Positions 1-5,903 of a stretch of 8,193 nt of DNA are shown piece after piece (the first letter of the stretch is position 1; each line of letters begins with the position of its first letter). Made by a program: the position numbers and the translations under genes. The notes under the pieces were generated by a model. The model worked only from the letters and a program-made list of their open reading frames with translations, had not been told where the DNA came from and searched no databases. The DNA is from Muribaculaceae bacterium (lineage in GTDB: Bacteria > Bacteroidota > Bacteroidia > Bacteroidales > Muribaculaceae), in assembly GCA_024400895.1 (NCBI GenBank), contig JAKSMA010000106.1, positions 1-8,193 on the forward strand, read 5' to 3'.

Positions 1-1569
1 TTCCTTCATCAGTGCCTGGATATCGGGCGAAGCGTCCCATGAGCCCTTAGGCACTTCATCGCCACCAAGGTGAACGACATCCAACTTCAAGCCTGCAGCC
101 TTCCATATCTTTTCCAGTTCGTCGACCACCTTATATACAAAGTTGAACACACCTTCATGAGCCACATTGAGCACATTGTCGTGATACGACTGGGCAGAAG
201 TGTATTCACTCTTGTCGTTGTCGTCCCACATCTTATATTGCTCGGCAAGCGCCTTATCGGTGCCGATATACTTGTTGTAGCGAGCCTTCATTGCCAAAAG
301 AGCGGCACGGGCATGGGCAGGAGTTTCGATTTCAGGAATAATTTTCACGCCACGCATTGCTGCATATTTGAGCAATGATATCATCTGTTGGCGAGTGTAA
401 TAGCCATTCGCGCTTTGGATAAGGTCGTTAGGATTGCCGTTGCCATCAAAAATTGATGCAATATGCTCTTTTTCATCGAGGGTGCAACCTCGACGAGCAG
501 CCACTTCGGTCAATTCTGGCAGACCTGGGATTTCCACACGCCATGCTTCATCATCGCTGAAGTGGAAATGAAGCACATTCAATTTATAGTAGGCGAGCAT
601 ATCGATGAGTCGCTTCATGTTTTCAAAAGTGGTGAAATTTCGCGACACATCGAGCATGAAACCACGATAACCAAAATCAGGGCTATCCTTAATGGCTGCA
701 TTTTCCAAGCGGTGGGCTGTGCTATGGTCGATGGCGGCAACCAATGTTTTTGCGCCATTCAAAGCGCCAGCCAACTCTCCAGCATTGATGACTACAGAGT
801 CGTTCTTCACCACCATTTCATAAGCTTCGCCGGAGAGCGTCTTGTCTTCTTTCAAGACGATTACTGTGCTTGGATTGCCTGTTGCATAAACGCCACGCTT
901 AGCCAATTCCGTCAACATGTATCGGCGGGCATTTTTCAATGAATGATTCGATTTCACAGTCACCACATTACCAATTTGTGTATAGCCACCGGTAAGGGTC
1001 ACACTCTTTGGAGCAGGGAAAATGTCGTAACAGTGAGCAGGTGCTTGCGCACCCTTGAGCGACTCGTTGAAGGCATACATACGGTTGCCATCGGGATAAT
1101 CGTTGGGGCGTGATTGAAACTGCTCAGGCATGTCGAGCGGAGCAATGTCTATTTTCACGGCAAGTGGCGATTTGGTGTCGCCATTCATCACCACATGTCC
1201 ACCCATTGGCACATAGCAAATGTTCACCATCGTGCCACGCATCAGCATATCCACCACCATCGAGTCGCCTGGAGCGAGAGTGCGGTAGCGAGCATTGGGT
1301 GTCACCTGATAGTAGGTGGTGCTCACTTCCTTGATATCGACAGGAAGTTGGTCGCTAAGTTTCAAGCGGCGTGAAAACTGGTTGAAATAGAATTGCCAAT
1401 TCTTTTCGAGTGGAGTTTGGCTCACATTTTTAATCACAAAACGCGAACTGTAGAATCCTTTTTCTGCGCCATTGCGTCCCATTTCCCAACGCACCGAGAT
1501 TGGTGCCTGTTGAGCCAAGGCTGTCAATGCCACTGCCGCAGAGGCCACAATTGATAATAATCTTTTCAT
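1..1569 (-). CDS. Secreted beta-N-acetylhexosaminidase, glycoside hydrolase family 20 (3' part cut off by window edge)
   Basis: The 523 codons present read without a stop from ATG at 1569 to the window edge, so the C-terminus is missing. The start begins a clear Sec signal peptide (MKRLLSIVASAAVALTALA, likely cut before QQ); the residues before the cut give no lipoprotein box. Residues about 23-170 resemble the chitobiase/hexosaminidase N-terminal carbohydrate-binding domain (CHB_HEX type), 184 onward (FPAPK) the GH20b domain, and about 297 onward the GH20 catalytic barrel. Visible barrel motifs are YRGFMLDVSRNF (about 300-311), HFHFSDDEAWR (334-344), IIPEIETPAHA (410-420) and HLGGDE (500-505), whose D504-E505 is the catalytic pair of the family. 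Family knowledge: these enzymes release terminal GlcNAc/GalNAc from glycans using the substrate N-acetyl group as nucleophile. Role in host or chitin glycan breakdown at periplasm or surface is inference. It follows the phosphatase gene by 43 bases with no terminator between, suggesting co-transcription. Confidence 0.95.
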   Translation of the reverse strand, partial: MKRLLSIVASAAVALTALAQQAPISVRWEMGRNGAEKGFYSSRFVIKNVSQTPLEKNWQFYFNQFSRRLKLSDQLPVDIKEVSTTYYQVTPNARYRTLAPGDSMVVDMLMRGTMVNICYVPMGGHVVMNGDTKSPLAVKIDIAPLDMPEQFQSRPNDYPDGNRMYAFNESLKGAQAPAHCYDIFPAPKSVTLTGGYTQIGNVVTVKSNHSLKNARRYMLTELAKRGVYATGNPSTVIVLKEDKTLSGEAYEMVVKNDSVVINAGELAGALNGAKTLVAAIDHSTAHRLENAAIKDSPDFGYRGFMLDVSRNFTTFENMKRLIDMLAYYKLNVLHFHFSDDEAWRVEIPGLPELTEVAARRGCTLDEKEHIASIFDGNGNPNDLIQSANGYYTRQQMISLLKYAAMRGVKIIPEIETPAHARAALLAMKARYNKYIGTDKALAEQYKMWDDNDKSEYTSAQSYHDNVLNVAHEGVFNFVYKVVDELEKIWKAAGLKLDVVHLGGDEVPKGSWDASPDIQALMKE

Positions 1570-1612
1570 TCCCAAATATTTTAAAGTTCTTTTGTTAATG
1601 GTATAGTCAAAT

Positions 1613-2116
1613 TCACTGCTTTGGAAGTTTTTCCACGATGTGGTCGAGCAGATTGTCGCACGCATCTTCCAGCAAGTCGAGCACCAGCTCAAAGCCTTCA
1701 GCCCCTTCATAATAAGGGTCGGGCACATAATCATAGTGAGGAAAACGGCGAATATACCTACCCATCATGTCGATTTTCGCCACTTCTTCGGGTGTGGCTG
1801 CCATCATTCGAAGGTCGCTCACATTACCGCCATCCATACCCACAATCAAGTCGAAATCCGCGAAATCGCTACCAGTCACTCGACGGGCGCGGTGAGTGAG
1901 TTCGTAGCCTCGCTTGCGGGCTGCACGACGCATACGGTGGTCGGGCAAGTCGCCAGCATGGCCACCATAGGTGCCTGCCGAATCCACCTCTATCAAATCA
2001 GAGAGACCTCGCTGCTCAATCAAGTGTTCCATCACATGATGCGCCGATGGTGAGCGGCAAATATTGCCGAGGCACACCATTAACACTCTGAACTTGCTCT
2101 CTCTGTCGTTATGCAT
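1613..2116 (-). CDS. Low-molecular-weight protein tyrosine phosphatase
   Basis: From ATG at 2116 the protein has 167 residues, normal for the family. The N-terminal P-loop CLGNICRSP starts at C15, giving the C-x5-R signature (C15 nucleophile, R21 phosphate binding), and the late DPYY motif supplies the general acid D133. Family knowledge: these cytoplasmic enzymes hydrolyse phosphotyrosine and can act on tyrosine kinases of exopolysaccharide assembly; no such kinase is seen here, so the substrate is unknown. The frame is open up to an ATG at 2158 and has another at 2131. The promoter -7 box at 2136-2143 lies inside the 2158 version and puts transcription start near 2130, so 2158 is unlikely; 2131 would be leaderless, and 2116 leaves a 7-residue lead into the first beta strand. 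It ends 43 bases before the hexosaminidase gene on the same strand. Confidence 0.93.
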   Translation of the reverse strand: MHNDRESKFRVLMVCLGNICRSPSAHHVMEHLIEQRGLSDLIEVDSAGTYGGHAGDLPDHRMRRAARKRGYELTHRARRVTGSDFADFDLIVGMDGGNVSDLRMMAATPEEVAKIDMMGRYIRRFPHYDYVPDPYYEGAEGFELVLDLLEDACDNLLDHIVEKLPKQ

Positions 2117-2135
2117 ATCAAAATGATTCATTATG

Positions 2136-2166
2136 CAAAAATAGTGAAATTTCCCCAATAATGAAA
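2136..2166 (-). promoter_or_regulatory. Bacteroidota-type promoter for the phosphatase gene
   Basis: On the minus strand TATTTTTG (2143 down to 2136) matches the TAnnTTTG -7 consensus exactly. TTTC (2166-2163), one base off the TTTG -33 box, lies 19 bases upstream, the usual spacing. It sits just past the terminator of the upstream LRR gene, so it probably drives an independent phosphatase-hexosaminidase unit. The match was made by eye. Confidence 0.6.
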
Positions 2167-2201
2167 CACATTTTTCATAGAGTGCAACAAACCAATAACA
2201 T

Positions 2202-2237
2202 AAAAAGCAAATCCCAGCTTACCAGGATTTGCTTTTT
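2202..2237 (-). terminator. Rho-independent terminator of the LRR protein gene
   Basis: A perfect 13-bp inverted repeat (AAAAAGCAAATCC at 2202-2214 against GGATTTGCTTTTT at 2225-2237) encloses a 10-base loop. On the minus strand it begins 22 bases after the LRR stop codon at 2260, and its 3' arm ends in five T. The A and T ends make it symmetrical, so it could also stop plus-strand transcription, but no plus-strand gene precedes it. Confidence 0.85.
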
Positions 2238-2259
2238 GCTATTGAATATAGAGGTTTTC

Positions 2260-4257
2260 TTAATTGTTTTGACTCAAAACCAGATTAATGATATAAGTGA
2301 TATCCGACGCATCTACTTTGCCATCATGCTTCACATCACCTTCCAGTTGCTCTGGACCGTCTCCCATTTCGTCGATTCCTCGGAAAGCGCCACTCCATCC
2401 TTGTGCATTCGCATAATTGTTGTACGAGCCTTTCGGTACATACAAAATACAATATTTACTGATTCCCTCAAATGTGTTCACCTCTGCTATAGGTGGGAAT
2501 TTAGCAAAACTTTTAACTGTATTCAAATTGCTACAACCAGCGAAGGCTCTCTCCCCTACAGAATTAACCGTAGAGGGTATTGTTATAGTCTGCAAGCCCG
2601 TGAAACCTTCAAATGCATGATTGGAAATTGCAACAACACCAGAAGGTATCGTTGAATTATGGCAACCTTGCAACAGGGTTCCGGACGATTTTTCAATGAT
2701 AGCATTACAGTTATTTCTTGAGTCGAAATAAGCGTTATCATTTGCAACTTTGATATTTGTCAGTCCAAAACATTCATTAAATGCAGCTTCACCAATAGAG
2801 GAAACTTTAGAAGGAATATACAAAGATTGCAAGCCGCCACAACCATAGAAAGCCTGCTTTCCAATAGAAGAAAGCGAACTTGGAAGTTCTATAGCAGACA
2901 GTCCATTTTGTCTGTAAACAAAATATGATGGAATTGTGGTTACAGCATTGTCAATTATAATTTCGGAAATAGGACAACCCATAAACCAAGAGTTATCTGC
3001 AGATGATGGGCCTTGACACCAAACAGGATTATATATGACCTTTCCCAAGGAAGAACAGCCCGAGAAAGCAGCATCACCAATATAAGTAACACTCTTAGGA
3101 ATTGATATTGACTTCAGACTTGTGCAACCAGCAAAGGCTCGTTTACTAATGGCGTTCAATTTTGCGGGCAGTACAACTTCACTCAATGCACTACATTCAG
3201 CAAAAGCTTCTTCCCATATGGTTTCAACACTTGAAGGAATCTCAACTGAAGGTAAATTTGAGCAACCTTTAAATGCCCAGCCTCCAATATCTTTCACGCC
3301 GTTGGAAATGCTCAATGAAGTCAATCCCACACAGCCATCAAAAGCATGCATGCCAATGGTTGTCACATTATTAGGGATAATGAGATACGTTAGTTTACCA
3401 CAATCCTTAAATGCAAATTCCGGAATTACTTCCACCTCATCTCCAAATATCAAATTTTTAATAGAGCATTCTGAGAACCAAGGAGAAGACACACCTTTAC
3501 AATTTGGCGCATTATAGTAAAGGTCAACCAGGCGGTTGCATCCCAAAAAAGCCTTGTCCCCGATAGATGACACATTTTCGCCGACAGTGAATGCAGGAAG
3601 GCTACTACAGTTACGGAAAGCATAGGCACCTATGGAGGTAATTCCATCTGGAATATTTATTGTATTCAGCCTTGTACAATCACTAACAAGCCCATATGGT
3701 ATCTCTGTAAGGTTTTCTGGCAATACAACTGACACAAGAGATGATGCATTTGCGAACGCATAACTACCGATTTGTTCAACACTATTTGGAACGACAACCG
3801 AAGTTATGTTTGTATATTGAAATGCACCCGAGCCAATTGAAGTAACTCCATCACCAATCTCAACAGAAGTCATTCTACAAAACCTAAAAGCATTCCCCCC
3901 AATAGTTTTCACACTATTAGGAATCACCATTTTTGATATCCCCCAGCAGTCGTAAAAGGCCTCATTCCCTATTGATTTGATTGTGTTGGGCAACGTAACA
4001 CTGGTAATTTGCGTACGCTGATAAAAAGCACTATTACCAATTGATGTGACCGTATATGTTTTTCCCAGATAAGTAACAGTAGAAGGAATAACAATATCTC
4101 CCTTGACATTTGAAAATGTAGAGGAAACAGACACCTCTTGGCCAAAATTTGAGGTGATGGTATAACATACACTACCCACATAAAAATCATATGATGCCCC
4201 CCAGCTGGTGAGCCAGGCAAACATCATTACAGCTAAAATGCATATTCTCTTTTCCAT
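2260..4257 (-). CDS. BspA-like secreted leucine-rich-repeat (LRR_5) protein with a single dockerin-like C-terminal motif
   Basis: 665 residues. Residues 1-21 form a signal peptide (MEKRICILAVMMFAWLTSWG-A). A short lead domain (22-55) is followed by roughly 20 degenerate repeats of about 23 residues (about 56-580) of the LRR_5/BspA pattern, with IP..V..IG..AF..C..L as the recurring core. Two repeats carry a longer variant with YNAPNC (248-253) and YNPVWC (409-414). Residues 511-535 hold the DSRNNCNAIIE and GC-N-TIP elements often seen in these proteins. The repeat block closes with a cap (YVPKGSYNNYA, 606-616). Residues 640-662 form one EF-hand-like calcium motif (D641, K643, D645, G646, K647, D649, D652), i.e. 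half of a type I dockerin, just before the stop. Family knowledge: BspA relatives in oral and gut Bacteroidota are surface proteins, some binding host matrix. Here adhesion is inference. No type IX secretion C-terminal domain or lipobox was recognised. The gene looks more AT-rich than its neighbours. It has its own promoter and terminator. Confidence 0.93.
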   Translation of the reverse strand: MEKRICILAVMMFAWLTSWGASYDFYVGSVCYTITSNFGQEVSVSSTFSNVKGDIVIPSTVTYLGKTYTVTSIGNSAFYQRTQITSVTLPNTIKSIGNEAFYDCWGISKMVIPNSVKTIGGNAFRFCRMTSVEIGDGVTSIGSGAFQYTNITSVVVPNSVEQIGSYAFANASSLVSVVLPENLTEIPYGLVSDCTRLNTINIPDGITSIGAYAFRNCSSLPAFTVGENVSSIGDKAFLGCNRLVDLYYNAPNCKGVSSPWFSECSIKNLIFGDEVEVIPEFAFKDCGKLTYLIIPNNVTTIGMHAFDGCVGLTSLSISNGVKDIGGWAFKGCSNLPSVEIPSSVETIWEEAFAECSALSEVVLPAKLNAISKRAFAGCTSLKSISIPKSVTYIGDAAFSGCSSLGKVIYNPVWCQGPSSADNSWFMGCPISEIIIDNAVTTIPSYFVYRQNGLSAIELPSSLSSIGKQAFYGCGGLQSLYIPSKVSSIGEAAFNECFGLTNIKVANDNAYFDSRNNCNAIIEKSSGTLLQGCHNSTIPSGVVAISNHAFEGFTGLQTITIPSTVNSVGERAFAGCSNLNTVKSFAKFPPIAEVNTFEGISKYCILYVPKGSYNNYANAQGWSGAFRGIDEMGDGPEQLEGDVKHDGKVDASDITYIINLVLSQNN

Positions 4258-4280
4258 AATACTATTTTTTATTATTCGTT

Positions 4281-4433
4281 AATTATTTCAGAAAATGACT
4301 TATGCCGAGAAAGCACATTTCACAACAGCACAATACAATTGCCACAAAATTATCGAATAACCCCGTAAAATGCAACATTTTAGTCAATTATTTCAAACCC
4401 CGAGAAAGAATTATGAACAAATGGCAACATTTT
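4281..4433. repeat. Duplicated short motif set around the LRR promoter
   Basis: In plus-strand terms AATTATTTCA occurs at 4281-4290 and 4386-4395, each followed by CCGAGAAAG (4305-4313 and 4400-4408). GCAACATTTT occurs at 4372-4381 and 4424-4433. The first pair of motifs flanks the predicted -7 box, one copy in the transcribed leader and one upstream. It could be a decayed duplication or repeated binding sites; no protein is proposed. AT-rich DNA makes chance matches of the individual 10-mers possible, but the shared order is less likely by chance. Confidence 0.4.
4345..4375 (-). promoter_or_regulatory. Bacteroidota-type promoter for the LRR protein gene
   Basis: TAATTTTG (minus strand, 4352 down to 4345) is an exact TAnnTTTG -7 box, with TTG at 4375-4373 about 20 bases upstream as a partial -33 box. 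Expected transcription start near 4339 leaves an 80-base leader before ATG 4257. Within 4258-4344 no second exact -7 box was seen. Confidence 0.55.
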
Positions 4434-4505
4434 GTTTTATCCATATCCTAAAGCTCTTTCTGGGTTAAACTCTGCCACAACAAGCCTCTCAAAAAAGATT
4501 CTTTT

Positions 4506-5177
4506 CTATTTTTCCAGGCGCTTTTTCAGGGCTGTCATGAAGCGGCGGTGTTCGGCAGCGGTGATATCGGGTTTTGCAGGCACACTGTTGGCTTTGGCTT
4601 TTTCGGGGTGCTGCTTCAGCCATTCTGCTCTAACCTGTTCGTGTGTAACAATGTTGTCGAGCGGAATATGATATTTTTTGATAATCGGGAGTAAATAGTC
4701 GATGGCACTTTCTATCTGCTTATTTGTCAATCTTTTTAAGCAGGTGTTGCCTTGAAATTCTATGCCAATGGAGAAGTTGTTCATTTCATTTCTTCCACCA
4801 AGGCTGGAGTAACCGGCATGCCATGTAATCTGCTCAGGGCGAGCGATGATGTAGCGAGTGCCGTCAAAGTCGATTAGCGCATGGCAACTCGTGGGCCTTG
4901 TGCCTTGCGTCAAGCTTTTCAATGGCTCGCCCACGTAGCCCATGTGAGCGGTGTGGTGCAAAACCACAGCCTTCACACGATTGCGTCCTGGCGTCACTTT
5001 GTAAGTATAGCAATAATTTTCATAGAATTTCCCAATCTTCTGTTTTGGTTGCTTCGACTGACCTATCCCAATCGGATTGGAGACGACGCCCATAATATAA
5101 AGTGAATAGCACAAGCCTGCAAGGGCAACGAGCGACACTACAGCTACGACGATTCTTTTTAGATATTTGAGTTTCAT
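4506..5177 (-). CDS. N-acetylmuramoyl-L-alanine amidase (Amidase_2/PGRP family), membrane-anchored or exported
   Basis: 223 residues. Residues about 8-31 form one hydrophobic segment after a basic start (MKLKYLKR), either an uncleaved anchor or a signal peptide; the Cys at 23 follows L-A-G-L, not a standard lipobox. The catalytic domain spans about 65-215. VVLHHTA (71-77) gives a zinc histidine (H74 or H75), and SCHALIDFDGTRYI (97-110) and WHAG (119-122) are typical of the family. GIEFQGN (138-144) and VTHEQVR (177-183, H179) follow, and D204 in KPDIT is the likely third zinc ligand. The H179-D204 spacing is longer than in AmpD-like enzymes, so D204 is less certain. Family knowledge: the enzyme cuts the bond between N-acetylmuramic acid and L-alanine of peptidoglycan. 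Its role (recycling, remodelling or attack on other bacteria) cannot be decided; no immunity or secretion partner is adjacent. A strong terminator stands only about 34 bases upstream of its start. Confidence 0.9.
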   Translation of the reverse strand: MKLKYLKRIVVAVVSLVALAGLCYSLYIMGVVSNPIGIGQSKQPKQKIGKFYENYCYTYKVTPGRNRVKAVVLHHTAHMGYVGEPLKSLTQGTRPTSCHALIDFDGTRYIIARPEQITWHAGYSSLGGRNEMNNFSIGIEFQGNTCLKRLTNKQIESAIDYLLPIIKKYHIPLDNIVTHEQVRAEWLKQHPEKAKANSVPAKPDITAAEHRRFMTALKKRLEK

Positions 5178-5211
5178 ATAGCACTGGCTGTATCGAGGTA
5201 TTGGAAGAATT

Positions 5212-5256
5212 AAAAAAGTTTTTGGACGTCAAAACCATGTTTTTCTGTCCAAAAAC
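5212..5256 (-). terminator. Rho-independent terminator after the small secreted protein gene
   Basis: GTTTTTGGAC (5218-5227) pairs perfectly with GTCCAAAAAC (5247-5256). Inside it AAAAC (5231-5235) pairs with GTTTT (5239-5243) around a 3-base loop, so the whole folds as one long hairpin with a 3x3 internal loop. On the minus strand it starts 28 bases after the stop at 5285 and is followed directly by six T (5217-5212). This is a textbook intrinsic terminator in that direction. Confidence 0.88.
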
Positions 5257-5284
5257 CATTTCAGAAATTTGTCACATTAATACA

Positions 5285-5644
5285 TTATCTCAGCAGACTC
5301 TTTGCCATACTAATAACTTCGCCCAGGCTTTTTGTGGTAATGCAGCGTCCTTCCACATGGTCGGTCACTTCAAAATTCGAAGCCTTCACGCGATTAAGAT
5401 CGTTAAGATTATAGCCCTTCAGGTTGTCGGCGCTATACAGCTTAAACACCGTACCTTCTTTCTGATAATAAACCGTAATGGTCTTGCCATCGTTGAAGGT
5501 GATGGTCTGCTTCAGCTTGAGGTTGGTAGGGATTGATACACTGCGTGAACTCTTGGTGTTAGATTTGGAGGTTGTCGTACCTGCCGACGCTGATATGCTA
5601 ATGCTCATGAGCATAGCCATCAGAAGAATAGAAATTTTCTTCAT
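5285..5644 (-). CDS. Small secreted protein of unknown function
   Basis: 119 residues from ATG 5644. A signal peptide (MKKISILLMAMLMSISISASA, about 1-21) is followed by a Ser/Thr/Lys-rich stretch (22-38). The rest is a compact mature domain of about 80 residues with alternating strand-like segments (LKLKQTITF, KTITVYY, TVFKLYS) and a final helix-like segment (SLGEVISMAKSLLR). No cysteine pair or catalytic motif was recognised; a single Cys lies in GRCITT. The family is not recognised. An in-frame ATG at 5659 would add five residues (MKTYF). The promoter -7 box at 5670-5677 puts transcription start near 5664, leaving almost no leader for 5659, and 5644 begins a canonical signal peptide. The gene is monocistronic in appearance: own promoter, own strong terminator. 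It is exported to periplasm or beyond by inference only. Confidence 0.8.
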   Translation of the reverse strand: MKKISILLMAMLMSISISASAGTTTSKSNTKSSRSVSIPTNLKLKQTITFNDGKTITVYYQKEGTVFKLYSADNLKGYNLNDLNRVKASNFEVTDHVEGRCITTKSLGEVISMAKSLLR

Positions 5645-5669
5645 AAAATATGTTTTCATGACGGTAGTG

Positions 5670-5703
5670 CAAAATTAAAACGACTTATCGAAACCATCAC
5701 AAA
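5670..5703 (-). promoter_or_regulatory. Bacteroidota-type promoter for the small secreted protein
   Basis: TAATTTTG (minus strand, 5677 down to 5670) is an exact -7 box. A TTTG at 5703-5700 is the nearest -33 candidate, with a 22-base gap that is a little long. Predicted start of transcription is near 5664, some 20 bases before ATG 5644. It is one half of a divergent promoter region shared with ffh. Confidence 0.55.
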
Positions 5704-5830
5704 AAAAACATGGAGGTTGTACAAACACCCTAATTTCTTGTATGAAACGCACGACACGAGCAAAAATCGCCACCATTTTTCCATCAAAACCGACATTTTA
5801 GCCTCGAAGGATTGGCAATTGAGCATATTA

Positions 5831-5862
5831 TTTGGTGGAGTGGCAAAATGGTATTAATTTTG
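5831..5862 (+). promoter_or_regulatory. ffh: Bacteroidota-type promoter for ffh
   Basis: TTTG (5831-5834) and TAATTTTG (5855-5862) match the -33 and -7 boxes with a 20-base spacer. This is the best full promoter match in the window. The expected start near 5868 leaves a leader of about 36 bases before ATG 5904. No clear Shine-Dalgarno sequence precedes the ATG, which is usual for this phylum. Confidence 0.7.
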
Positions 5863-5903
5863 CAGTTGATTCAGTATTTTGAAATAAAAGACACTTATTA
5901 TAT

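Noticed and set aside
463..942. Plus-strand open frame of 159 codons inside the hexosaminidase gene
   Set aside because: The minus-strand frame carries all GH20 motifs without interruption; the plus-strand product resembles nothing.
2161..2655. Plus-strand frame of 164 codons across the terminator and the 3' end of the LRR gene
   Set aside because: It runs through the perfect terminator hairpin and antisense to conserved LRR and calcium motifs; no plus-strand promoter was seen.
2400..4080. Regular DNA periodicity suggesting a repeat array such as CRISPR
   Set aside because: The periodicity is about 69 bases, degenerate, in frame, and explained by the 23-residue LRR repeats.
5106..5117. Lipoprotein box in the amidase around Cys23
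   Set aside because: The residue before the Cys is Leu rather than Gly, Ala or Ser, so a membrane anchor or ordinary signal peptide is more likely.
5762..5780. AAAAAT / ATTTTT inverted repeat between the divergent promoters
   Set aside because: Only six A-T pairs; too weak and too likely by chance in AT-rich DNA.
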